DNA from: Stercoripulliclostridium_A sp963642145
GTDB lineage: Bacteria > Bacillota > Clostridia > Christensenellales > DTU072
NCBI GenBank assembly: GCA_963642145.1
Contig: CAVIFU010000002.1
Span: forward strand, 27,285 to 91,284
Length of the DNA stretch: 64,000 bases
Direction: 5' to 3'
In this document: positions 18,850-27,641 of the stretch, one piece after another
Layout of the letters: each line of letters starts with the position of its first letter
Numbering within the stretch: position 1 is the stretch's first letter
The notes under the pieces: generated by a model
Told to the model about the DNA's origin: nothing
Database searches by the model: none
What the model saw: only the letters and a program-made list of their open reading frames with translations
Position numbers and translations under genes: made by a program

Positions 18850-18880
18850 TAGGACCGACGACAGTCGGTCCTATTTTTTT
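18850..18880 (+). terminator. Rho-independent terminator after purA
   Basis: A 10-base-pair stem (TAGGACCGAC with GTCGGTCCTA) around a GACA loop is followed by seven T. It ends the dnaG-to-purA block. Confidence 0.93.
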
Positions 18881-18883
18881 ACC

Positions 18884-18954
18884 GATTTATGTATTCACGG
18901 ATACATAAATCAAGCATTTTAAGGAACATTCTCGACATCGAGGCAAATCGATGT
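18884..18954. promoter_or_regulatory. Two inverted repeats upstream of the beta-galactosidase promoter
   Basis: The first is a perfect 11-base inverted repeat, GATTTATGTAT (18884-18894) and ATACATAAATC (18901-18911). The second, ACATCGA-GGCAAA-TCGATGT (18935-18954), ends 5 bases before the -35 box and is itself nested in a wider GAACAT/ATGTTC repeat. Their position suggests binding sites for a sugar-responsive regulator. No regulator gene is adjacent. The first repeat could instead be a second hairpin behind the purA terminator. Confidence 0.5.
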
Positions 18955-18959
18955 TCGGA

Positions 18960-18988
18960 TTGCATTTTTCGCGCGCGTATGATATACT
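18960..18988 (+). promoter_or_regulatory. Sigma-A promoter of the beta-galactosidase operon
   Basis: -35 TTGCAT, a 17-base spacer and -10 TATACT, placed 32 bases before the chosen start codon. Confidence 0.75.
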
Positions 18989-19020
18989 TTAATTACTTAC
19001 AACCTTTATATGGAGGCTAT

Positions 19021-22000
19021 ATGAGAAATTACTGGCGTAATGCTAAAATATATAATGTCAACAGCATTGAAAGATATGCGTCGGGCTACCCGATAGATCA
19101 GAACGGAGATTACAGAATTTGTAGTTTGAACGGCAAGTGGGATTTCAAGCTTTGTTACGGCGTGGACTCTATACCGAACGGTTTTGAACGGCCCGACGCG
19201 TCTCTTAAAGACTTTGATAAGATTGACGTTCCGAGCGAGTGGCAAATTAAGGGCTATGATACGCCGATCTATACGAACATTCATTATCCTTATGCGCTGG
19301 AATCCGTTTTTTTGCCGATGATACCGCATGTATACGGTGACAAAAACACTGTCGGATGCTATTCAAGAGAGTTTGATGTGGAAGCCGGCGGAGATAACGT
19401 ATTTATTCACTTCGGCGGCGTCGGAAGCTGCGCGGAAGTATACGTGAACGGAAACTTTGTGGGATACTCCGAGGACACATTTGATTTTCAGGAGTACGAC
19501 ATCACCAAGTTCGTAAAAACCGGCAAGAACAAACTTTCCGTTATTGTTTACAGATACTGCACGGGAAGCTATCTTGAAGATCAAGACATGTGGCGTTTGT
19601 CCGGTATTTTCCGCGATGTCACGCTTATCTATAAACCGAAAGTAGAGATTGCCGATATGTACTTTAAGTCCGACTTATCTGACGATTTCGGATCCGCAAA
19701 ATTTTCCGGCACGATAAAATTGAGCGCAAACGGTCAAAATTTGAAGACTGCCAAGCTTAAAGTTGCGCTCATCGATAGGGCAAACGCTTCCGTACCTGTG
19801 TATGAAGACCGCATAGAACTCGGGCGCATGGATGACGGCGTGTCCATAAATGTCGACGTAGCGGCGCAGATCGACGGCATCAAGCTATGGTCGCATGAGT
19901 TCCCCAACTTGTACAGGGTGGAAGTTTCTTTGTATGAGAACGATTTATTCATCGATAAGAGGGCGTGCTCGTTCGGATTCCGCAAAATAGAAATCGTCCC
20001 GATGCAGAACGGCAAGGGACCGTACATATTGCTAAACGGCAGACCTCTTAAATTCGCAGGGGTTAATCGCCACGAGTTCCATCCCGAATACGGGCATGCC
20101 GTTCCCGTTGAACTCATAGAAAAAGACATCAAAATCTGCAAAGAAAACAACATAACCGCAATAAGGACTTCGCATTATCCCAACAGACCGGAATTCTACG
20201 AGTTGTGCGACAAGTACGGCGTATTGGTAATATGCGAAAACAATTTGGAAACTCACGGATTAAGTCTTTTTATTCCGCGCAACAACAAACGTTGGACGGA
20301 GCAATGCGTATATCGTATGCGCAACATGGTCAACACTTTCAAGAACCATCCGTGCATAGTTTGCTGGTCTCTCGGCAACGAGTCCGGTAAGGGAACGGCA
20401 TTTATGGCAATGCGCAACAGTGCGCTGAAAATCGACGATACGCGTTTTATACACTATGAGCAGGACGCTTCCGGCAAAATAAGTGATGTTCTTTCAGAAA
20501 TGTACGCTAAGTTGGAAAAAATGCCGTTGATAGGAGAAAACAAACCTATTCGCCACGGCACGTATTTGTTCTGCCCGTGGGGATACGCTTTTAAGCCGGA
20601 AAAATACCGTGATTTGCCGTTTATTCAATGTGAGTATGCTCATGCGATGGGTAACAGCCTCGGTAACTTTTCCGATTATTGGGATGCGTTCAAAATGTAT
20701 GATAGACTTGCCGGCGGATTTATATGGGATTTTGCGGATCAAGCAATCAAAGTCGTTAACGACCAAGGCATAACAGAATGGCGTTACGGTGGTGATTTCG
20801 GAGACAAACCCAATGATTCGAACTTTGCTTTTAACGGAATATTACGCGGAGACAGGAGCCCCAACCCCGCCCTGTATGAGGTGCGTAAACAATATCAACA
20901 AATAGACATCGCGCTTATAGACGGTGAAATAGTGTTCTACAACAGATACATGTTTACCAATCTTTTGCGTTTTGAATGCAAGCTTGAACTTACTATAGAC
21001 GGCGAGCATGCAGACGAAACGACGTTGCCGATGCCGGAAGCCGCGCCCGGAGAATTCGGAAGGATAGCGCTTCCTCTCGATTTCGACTTTGGCAAGAGCG
21101 AAGCGTCTCTCATCGTCAGCGTAGTTACCAAAGAGGACGAGTCTTTTGCCAAGGCAGGTAGAGTAGTTGCATATGAGCAGTTCTTCCTGCAACCATACGA
21201 TTACACTTTGCCGAAAGCAGAGGGCGATAGCTATTACAGCGAGACCGATGCGGAAATAGTCATAAGTTTCGGCGTGTGTAGAGCAATTATCGATAAGAAA
21301 ACGGGCAATATCCTAAGCATAAGCAAGTCTAATGAAGAGAAACTCAAAGAGCCGTTCAGACTTGACTTTTATCGAGCGACAATCGATAATGACAGACTGC
21401 CGCAAGTGGATATTGCTATTGCAAAGTGGTATATGGGCGTAGGTAAATTCAAAAATGCACAAAAGCATTTGCGCGTCAAACGCACCAACGTATACGTCAA
21501 AGACGGCAAAGTATCGGTGGCAATAGACTGGCATATGCCCTACATCAGAGAAATGCGCACGCTGTATCGCTTTAACGGAGAGGGCAGCATAGATGTAGAG
21601 ATGTCGCTTATTCCGAAAGCCGAACTCGAGCGATACGGCTTCACATTTGCATTGAGAGACGGCATAGACGGCGTATCGTTCTATGGGAAGGGTCCGTTTG
21701 AAAACTATTGCGACAGGGCTTCCGCAGCGATAGTAAGGACATATCGCGGAGTGGCTGAAGACTTCTTGCATGATTACCTATATCCGCAGGAGAACGGGAA
21801 CCATACGGAAATACGCTGGTTGGATGTCGGAGGAGACAAGGGATTCCGTATACTTGCTTGCGACAAACCGTTTGAAGCGAGCGTTCATCCGTATACGACT
21901 GACATGCTTGACGAGGCAAAACATCTTCATGAGTTGCAAGGGCTCGATTATTTAACGGTCAACATTGACGGCAGACAACGCGGCGTCGGCGGAGACGTAC

Positions 22001-22083
22001 CGGCACTTGCAAGCCTCAAACCGCAATATAAGATATTGCCGCGGAGCGCACAACACGTTAAATTCAGAATAATCGTCAAATGA
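19021..22083 (+). CDS. lacZ: Beta-galactosidase, GH2 LacZ type
   Basis: Retaining GH2 enzyme that cleaves terminal beta-galactosides such as lactose. Domains read as N-terminal jelly roll (about 40-215), immunoglobulin-like domain, TIM barrel (about 320-610) and C-terminal LacZ small-chain domain. The acid/base Glu is in GNESGKG (Glu454) and the nucleophile is in QCEYAHAMGNS (Glu538). NRHEFHPEYG and TSHYPN are also conserved. The frame is open 44 codons upstream, but GGAGG ahead of the ATG at 19021 and the promoter at 18960-18988 fix the start, giving 1020 residues. No signal peptide is present, so it is cytoplasmic. No lactose transporter adjoins it. Its stop overlaps the patatin gene by 4 bases. 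Confidence 0.95.
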   Translation: MRNYWRNAKIYNVNSIERYASGYPIDQNGDYRICSLNGKWDFKLCYGVDSIPNGFERPDASLKDFDKIDVPSEWQIKGYDTPIYTNIHYPYALESVFLPMIPHVYGDKNTVGCYSREFDVEAGGDNVFIHFGGVGSCAEVYVNGNFVGYSEDTFDFQEYDITKFVKTGKNKLSVIVYRYCTGSYLEDQDMWRLSGIFRDVTLIYKPKVEIADMYFKSDLSDDFGSAKFSGTIKLSANGQNLKTAKLKVALIDRANASVPVYEDRIELGRMDDGVSINVDVAAQIDGIKLWSHEFPNLYRVEVSLYENDLFIDKRACSFGFRKIEIVPMQNGKGPYILLNGRPLKFAGVNRHEFHPEYGHAVPVELIEKDIKICKENNITAIRTSHYPNRPEFYELCDKYGVLVICENNLETHGLSLFIPRNNKRWTEQCVYRMRNMVNTFKNHPCIVCWSLGNESGKGTAFMAMRNSALKIDDTRFIHYEQDASGKISDVLSEMYAKLEKMPLIGENKPIRHGTYLFCPWGYAFKPEKYRDLPFIQCEYAHAMGNSLGNFSDYWDAFKMYDRLAGGFIWDFADQAIKVVNDQGITEWRYGGDFGDKPNDSNFAFNGILRGDRSPNPALYEVRKQYQQIDIALIDGEIVFYNRYMFTNLLRFECKLELTIDGEHADETTLPMPEAAPGEFGRIALPLDFDFGKSEASLIVSVVTKEDESFAKAGRVVAYEQFFLQPYDYTLPKAEGDSYYSETDAEIVISFGVCRAIIDKKTGNILSISKSNEEKLKEPFRLDFYRATIDNDRLPQVDIAIAKWYMGVGKFKNAQKHLRVKRTNVYVKDGKVSVAIDWHMPYIREMRTLYRFNGEGSIDVEMSLIPKAELERYGFTFALRDGIDGVSFYGKGPFENYCDRASAAIVRTYRGVAEDFLHDYLYPQENGNHTEIRWLDVGGDKGFRILACDKPFEASVHPYTTDMLDEAKHLHELQGLDYLTVNIDGRQRGVGGDVPALASLKPQYKILPRSAQHVKFRIIVK

Positions 22084-23219
22084 GATACGGATTGGTACTT
22101 GAGGGCGGAGGCGCGAAAGGCGCTTTCCATGTCGGCGCTGTCAAGGCTTTGCGCGAGAAAGGATATGAGTTCGGCGGTGTAACCGGGACTTCTATCGGTG
22201 CGCTTAACGGAGCCATGATTGCGCAAGACGATTTTGATCTTTTGTACGAGATATGGTGCAATGCGATGCCGTCTATGCTCATTGACGCCAACGACGAGAT
22301 ACTTGAACGTATACTCGGAGGGGCGCGAGATAAAGAGTCGCTCAAGTACATGATCAAATTGGCAAAGTCTTTTGTCGCGAACAGAGGCGTGCCGATAGAT
22401 CGCGCACAAGGCTTTATAAACACCTACATAGATGAAGACAAATTGCGCAAGTCTCCTATAGATTACGGACTTGTGACGGTTTCTACATCTGACAATTGGG
22501 AAGCTCTCGAAGTGTTCAAAGAAGATATACCGTACGGCATGCTCAAACAGTATATTTTGGCAAGCGCGTATTTTCCGATTTTTAACCGTCCGACCATAGA
22601 CGGGAAGTCGTTCATAGACGGTGGCGTATATAATAATTGCCCCGTAAATCCGCTGATATACAAAGGTTATACGAATATTATCGCCGTTAGAACGGGGAGC
22701 AAGATGCCGTCACGTAAAGTGGTTGACGGAACTGTTTCCGTGAGTTATATCAATCCCTCGGAATCGCTCGGAAAAACATTGGATTTTCGCAATGAGCACG
22801 TCAAATACAATTTGAATCTCGGATACTATGACGCATTGCGTTTTACGGATAAACTCATAGGCAAGAAATACTATGTAAAGCATACGCCGAAAGCGGAAGT
22901 GATCAATTATTTTGAAAACTTAGATTATAAAGTTTACGAAGATTGGGCAAATGCACTTGGCGTTAACGGCAATAAAAGGGAATTAATGTCGCGCGTGATA
23001 GAGTATATCGCAAACAAAATGGAACTCGATAGCGGAATCGACTCGGTAGAAACGCTTGTCAGACTATTGGAAACGGTAGCCGACGGATGCGGTATAGAAA
23101 GGTTCCGTATTTATTCCGTAATTGAATTTGTAGAAGCTATACGTCGGGCAAATGCGCCTATGACCGAAATACTCGGAGATATCGCAATAACTCAAATTGT
23201 GACTGCACTGAAAAAATAA
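22080..23219 (+). CDS. Patatin-like phospholipase
   Basis: Patatin-fold serine hydrolase of the bacterial RssA/YqhO kind. The oxyanion motif EGGGAKGAFHVGA is at residues 7-19, the nucleophile elbow is GTSIG (about 40), and the catalytic Asp is in DGGVYNN (about 180). The Ser-Asp dyad is therefore complete. The C-terminal 150 residues are family-variable. There is no signal peptide, so it probably acts on cytoplasmic or inner-leaflet lipids. It overlaps the beta-galactosidase stop (ATGA), implying coupled translation, though a shared pathway is not evident. Confidence 0.92.
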   Translation: MRYGLVLEGGGAKGAFHVGAVKALREKGYEFGGVTGTSIGALNGAMIAQDDFDLLYEIWCNAMPSMLIDANDEILERILGGARDKESLKYMIKLAKSFVANRGVPIDRAQGFINTYIDEDKLRKSPIDYGLVTVSTSDNWEALEVFKEDIPYGMLKQYILASAYFPIFNRPTIDGKSFIDGGVYNNCPVNPLIYKGYTNIIAVRTGSKMPSRKVVDGTVSVSYINPSESLGKTLDFRNEHVKYNLNLGYYDALRFTDKLIGKKYYVKHTPKAEVINYFENLDYKVYEDWANALGVNGNKRELMSRVIEYIANKMELDSGIDSVETLVRLLETVADGCGIERFRIYSVIEFVEAIRRANAPMTEILGDIAITQIVTALKK

Positions 23220-23233
23220 AAGGAACTAATTTT

Positions 23234-24454
23234 ATGGATAAACCCGAAAACGAAGACGCCGTTGTACAACAAACCGAAAATACGACTGCCGATCATGCGG
23301 ACACGGAAAGCCGGGATGTAGACAAACGAAAAGGCAACAGAAACGTCAAAGCAACCGTCAAAAAGCTTGCCAAGAGATGGTTTATAGACGCTTTTACCGG
23401 GATGGCACAAGGATTGTTCTGTACTCTGATAGCAGGTACGATACTTGCGCAGTTTGGCGTATGGATAACCGCCGCCGGTACGGCAGCCGGTATTGCTGTC
23501 GGGAAATTCATAACATCCGTTGCCAATATAGCTAAATGCCTTATGGGCGCCGGTATCGGCATAGGCATGGCGAACAGACTCAACGCGCCGAAACTCGTTA
23601 TGTTTACGGCGGGAGTTGCCGGTATGGCAGGAGCCTTCGCAGATAAAATAATCGGGGGTGCGTTGACTGCGTCGTTTTTGCCCGGCAATCCCATCGGCGC
23701 GTATGTTGTTGCGCTTATAGCAATAGAACTTGGAATTCTGATAAGCGGCAAAACGAAGGTGGATATTGTTGTTGTTCCGCTGTCTATGATGATAATATCG
23801 ATGTTTGGGATGTTTGTCGCATGGCCCTTCATCAAAGCTATCGATTATGTCGGTAAAGGAATAGCGCTTGCCACAAATATAGCGCCCGTATCCATGGGTA
23901 TCATAGTTTCCGTCGTTATGGGCATAATACTAACGCTTCCGACATCTTCTGCCGCGATGTGGGTGGCGATCGCTACTCCGGTTATCGCTACCGGCAATGC
24001 GGAGATGGTAGACGCCATGCTGTTGGCAGGCGGCGCGGCAACGGTAGGTTGTGCTTGCCAAATGGTCGGCTTTGCCGTTCAAAGTTATAGAGAAAACGGA
24101 GTGGGCGGACTTATAGCGCAGGGACTCGGAACAAGTATGTTGCAGATACCTAACCTAATGCGTCATCCTTTGATTATGGTGCCTCCGATTGTTGCAAGCG
24201 CCATAGCCGGGCCTCTTGCAACGGCAGTATTCGGATTGCGTTGCGGTGCCGCCGGCGGAGGAATGGGGACTTCCGGTTTAGTGGGCGTTTTCGATACGAT
24301 TTCGGCATCGGTAGGGGTTATCTCGGATTGGAAGATCGGAGTAGGTATAACGTTATGTATGTTTGTAATTCCTGCCGTTGTATGCTTTTTCGTCAGCGAA
24401 GGCATGCGTAAACTCGGTTGGATAAAGAAAGATGATATGAAACTTGAACTTTAG
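23234..24454 (+). CDS. PTS EIIC-like integral membrane protein
   Basis: At 406 residues, the first 60 or so are charged and cytoplasmic, then about nine or ten hydrophobic helices rich in Gly and Ala fill the rest. The overall sequence (WFIDAFTGMAQGLFCTLIAGTI, conserved glycine-rich helices) fits the PTS_EIIC_2 family, which is annotated as sugar-PTS IIC but usually occurs without EIIA or EIIB partners. None is encoded nearby here, so phosphotransfer is doubtful and the transported compound is unknown. It is 14 bases after the patatin gene and 2 bases before polA. Confidence 0.8.
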   Translation: MDKPENEDAVVQQTENTTADHADTESRDVDKRKGNRNVKATVKKLAKRWFIDAFTGMAQGLFCTLIAGTILAQFGVWITAAGTAAGIAVGKFITSVANIAKCLMGAGIGIGMANRLNAPKLVMFTAGVAGMAGAFADKIIGGALTASFLPGNPIGAYVVALIAIELGILISGKTKVDIVVVPLSMMIISMFGMFVAWPFIKAIDYVGKGIALATNIAPVSMGIIVSVVMGIILTLPTSSAAMWVAIATPVIATGNAEMVDAMLLAGGAATVGCACQMVGFAVQSYRENGVGGLIAQGLGTSMLQIPNLMRHPLIMVPPIVASAIAGPLATAVFGLRCGAAGGGMGTSGLVGVFDTISASVGVISDWKIGVGITLCMFVIPAVVCFFVSEGMRKLGWIKKDDMKLEL

Positions 24455-24456
24455 GT

Positions 24457-27078
24457 ATGACTAAGATTCTTTTACTCGACAGCAATAGTTTGGTGAACAG
24501 AGCTTTCTACGCTCTGCCACCGTTAGAAAACAAAAAAGGCGTGTTTACCAACGCGATTTTCGGATATTTGTCGATGCTTTCAAGGCTTATTACGGATGTA
24601 AACCCTACCCACATAGGAGCTGTCTTTGATTTGAAAGCACCGACGTTCCGTCATAAAAAATATGCCGAATACAAAGGTAAGCGCAAGCCGATGCCCGAAG
24701 AACTTGCTTGTCAGATTCCCATCCTTAAAGAGCTCATAGCCGAGATGGGTATAAAAATTTTAACACTCGAAGGGTACGAAGCCGACGATATTATAGGAAC
24801 AATCGCCAAGCGATTCGATTACGAAACGGTTATAGTAAGCGGAGATCGTGACGTATTGCAACTCGTAGATGGAAACACCGTTGTGTATAACACCAAGCGA
24901 GGAGTTACGGACATCAAAGAATATACTACGGAAACATTAAAAGATGAAGGTTTTACGCCGCGCAAGGTAATAGAATACAAAGCGCTTGCCGGAGATACAT
25001 CCGATAACATTCCGGGATGCCCGGGCGTAGGAGAAAAAACGGCGATAGGACTTCTCAACGAATACGGCGACGTAGATGGCATATATGCCTCCATAAACGA
25101 TATCAAAGGCAAGCTCGGAGAAAGACTCAAAGAGAACAAAGATCTTGTATATCTTTCACGAGAGCTTGCTACGATAGATACCTGCGTGCCGATAGAATGT
25201 GAACTCAGCGACATCGAATTCAAAAAAGAAAATATAAGCGATAAGTTCATCGCGCACCTTAACGAACTCGAGTGCTTCAAACTTGTGCCGAGATTTAATT
25301 TCGGAGGCAACAAAGTGCCGCAAAAGGCGGAATCGAGCGTAAGCATAGTCGCCGATTTAGGGGCGACTCCGGTTAAGCCTCTCGGCGAAGAGAGCTTGCC
25401 TTTTGCAGAAGAAAAAAAGAGTCCCGAGCGCATTTATATTAAAGACAAAGATCAACTTCACGACATTCTTAATTGTGCCCATGCGAACTTTTCGATTTCT
25501 GTCGGTAAAGACGTTGCTTTTGCATTTGACGAGAATACAGAGTATGTAGTTAAGTGTGCGGAAACGTTAATAGACGACGGTATGAATTTCGAAGAGGCTA
25601 TATGTTGCTTCCGCGATATACTCTGTTCTCCCGTGCACAAAGTGTTTTTTGACGTTAAAGACAAGTTGCACTTGTTCAAAAACTATGACATTACGGTTTC
25701 GGAGCCATGGGACGATGTGCTGTTGAAGTCATATCTATCAAATTCAAACTACACGTACAAATCGGAAGCCGAATTTATGAGCGCTAACGGCTATCCTGAG
25801 GACGGCGTTGCCGGTATATTCGACATTGACGTAAAGCTCAACGCGCAACTCAAAGAAAAAGATCTGCTACACTTGTATAACGACATAGAATTGCCGCTTG
25901 TCAAAATACTTTTTGATATGGAAAATAGCGGATTCTCGATAGATATAGCGGTGCTGGACTCATTAAGCGAGAAATACACGGAAGAAATCAGAACTTTGAC
26001 GGAAGAAATCTATCAAGTAGCCGGAGAGAAATTCAACATCAATTCTGTTCGTCAGCTCGGGGATGTTCTGTTTGAGAAACTATCGTTGCCACACGGAAAA
26101 AAGACAAAGACAGGGTATAGCGTAGCCGCTGAGATATTGGAAGAGATAGACCATCCGATCATTTCGTTAATTTTGAGATACAGACAAATAAAGAAGTTGC
26201 TTTCTACTTATATCGAAGGTATGCGCGACGTGATAAACAAGAACACCGGCAAGGTGCACACGATATTTAAGCAATGTTTGACAAGCACCGGACGGCTCTC
26301 ATCAACAGAACCCAATCTGCAAAACATTCCCGTCAGAACGGAAGAGGGCAGGGAGATCAGGCGCATGTTTGTGCCGAGCGCCGGCAATATATTGGTTACG
26401 GCGGACTACTCGCAAATCGAGCTCAGGTTGCTTGCGCATTTTAGCGGCGATCCCGTTTTGACGGAGGCTTACAACACGGGGAAGGATATTCATGCGATAA
26501 CCGCATCCAAAATTTACGACGTACCGCTATCGCTTGTCACCAAAGAGATGAGACGTAGGGCAAAAGCCGTCAATTTCGGAATAATTTACGGGATTAGCGC
26601 ATTTGGTTTGGCGCGTAATACCGGCATTAGTCCCGGAGAAGCCAAAGTATTCGTAGCTAAGTATTTCGAAACTTATCCTTCAGTAAAAGCATATATGGAC
26701 GCCAATGTCGCCTATGCGAAGGAACACGGCTATATCAGGACGCTCGAAGGAAGGATACGATATTTCCCGGAATTCAATTCGCCCAACAAAAATATACGCA
26801 ATTTCGGCGAACGCGCGTCAATGAATATGCCGCTACAAGGTTCGGCGTCGGATATAATAAAAATAGCGATGATCAGAGTGTATAACGCACTGAACGCCGG
26901 CGGTTACAAGGCAAAAATAATTCTCCAAGTGCACGACGAACTCGTTATCGATTGCCCTATGGAGGAAGCGGACGAGGTTAAGAAATTGTTGGTCGACAAT
27001 ATGGAATCTGCCGTAAGACTTAACATTCCGCTGATCGCAGACGGAAAATCAGGCAAGAACTGGTACATGGTGGAATAA
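24457..27078 (+). CDS. polA: DNA polymerase I
   Basis: Gap filling and Okazaki primer removal. The N-terminal 5'-3' exonuclease domain (about 1-280) has LLLDSNSLVNRAF, EGYEADDIIG and GDTSDNIPGCPGVG. The middle 3'-5' exonuclease-like region (about 300-470) lacks the DxE metal motif, as in many Bacillota, so proofreading is probably absent. The polymerase domain has motif A TADYSQIELRLLAHFS, motif B RRAKAVNFGIIYG and motif C QVHDELVID. At 873 residues it is full length. It starts 2 bases after the EIIC-like gene without a strong Shine-Dalgarno, and its stop overlaps the coaE ATG. Confidence 0.98.
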   Translation: MTKILLLDSNSLVNRAFYALPPLENKKGVFTNAIFGYLSMLSRLITDVNPTHIGAVFDLKAPTFRHKKYAEYKGKRKPMPEELACQIPILKELIAEMGIKILTLEGYEADDIIGTIAKRFDYETVIVSGDRDVLQLVDGNTVVYNTKRGVTDIKEYTTETLKDEGFTPRKVIEYKALAGDTSDNIPGCPGVGEKTAIGLLNEYGDVDGIYASINDIKGKLGERLKENKDLVYLSRELATIDTCVPIECELSDIEFKKENISDKFIAHLNELECFKLVPRFNFGGNKVPQKAESSVSIVADLGATPVKPLGEESLPFAEEKKSPERIYIKDKDQLHDILNCAHANFSISVGKDVAFAFDENTEYVVKCAETLIDDGMNFEEAICCFRDILCSPVHKVFFDVKDKLHLFKNYDITVSEPWDDVLLKSYLSNSNYTYKSEAEFMSANGYPEDGVAGIFDIDVKLNAQLKEKDLLHLYNDIELPLVKILFDMENSGFSIDIAVLDSLSEKYTEEIRTLTEEIYQVAGEKFNINSVRQLGDVLFEKLSLPHGKKTKTGYSVAAEILEEIDHPIISLILRYRQIKKLLSTYIEGMRDVINKNTGKVHTIFKQCLTSTGRLSSTEPNLQNIPVRTEEGREIRRMFVPSAGNILVTADYSQIELRLLAHFSGDPVLTEAYNTGKDIHAITASKIYDVPLSLVTKEMRRRAKAVNFGIIYGISAFGLARNTGISPGEAKVFVAKYFETYPSVKAYMDANVAYAKEHGYIRTLEGRIRYFPEFNSPNKNIRNFGERASMNMPLQGSASDIIKIAMIRVYNALNAGGYKAKIILQVHDELVIDCPMEEADEVKKLLVDNMESAVRLNIPLIADGKSGKNWYMVE

Positions 27079-27641
27079 TGTTTATAGTAATAGCCGGCGG
27101 CATTGGATCCGGGAAAAGCGCGGTTTCGGATATAATAGAATCCGAAGGATATGTCGTTATCAGAGCAGACGATATAAACAGAGAACTTCTACTTAACGGC
27201 GAGTATCTGCGTAGGCTTATAAACAAGTTCCCGGAAGCATTCGAAAACGGCGTCCTTGACAGGCGCAAATTGCGCAACATTATTTTTGAATCTGAACCGC
27301 GGCGTGCCGAACTTAACGCAATGGCGCATCCCATAATCCTTCGCGAACTCAAAAGCAGGGCAAGCCGTTATCCGCTTGCGTTTGCGGAAATTCCTCTTGC
27401 AGGGGAAAGTTTGGACGAAAGTTATTACGACATGTTATGCGTTGTGACGGCGCCTGTAGACGTCAGAATTAAGCGAATCATAGCGCGCGACGGCGTCACG
27501 GAAGAAGAAGCGGCAGCCGCAATATCGGCGCAGAGCGCGGAGGCATTGCTTACCGAACGCGCCGATTATATCATAGAAAACGATGGCAGTTTAGCTGAAT
27601 TATCGCAGAAAGTAAAAGAATTTATCAAGTATGTTCGATAG
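27078..27641 (+). CDS. coaE: Dephospho-CoA kinase
   Basis: Last step of CoA synthesis, phosphorylating the ribose 3'-OH of dephospho-CoA. The P-loop is AGGIGSGKSAVSD (residues 5-17). The RADDINREL and MAHPII stretches and the lid with RIIARDGVTEEEA match CoaE. At 187 residues it is of family size. The order polA-coaE is common in Bacillota. It overlaps polA by one base and dinB by 11 bases. Confidence 0.95.
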   Translation: MFIVIAGGIGSGKSAVSDIIESEGYVVIRADDINRELLLNGEYLRRLINKFPEAFENGVLDRRKLRNIIFESEPRRAELNAMAHPIILRELKSRASRYPLAFAEIPLAGESLDESYYDMLCVVTAPVDVRIKRIIARDGVTEEEAAAAISAQSAEALLTERADYIIENDGSLAELSQKVKEFIKYVR

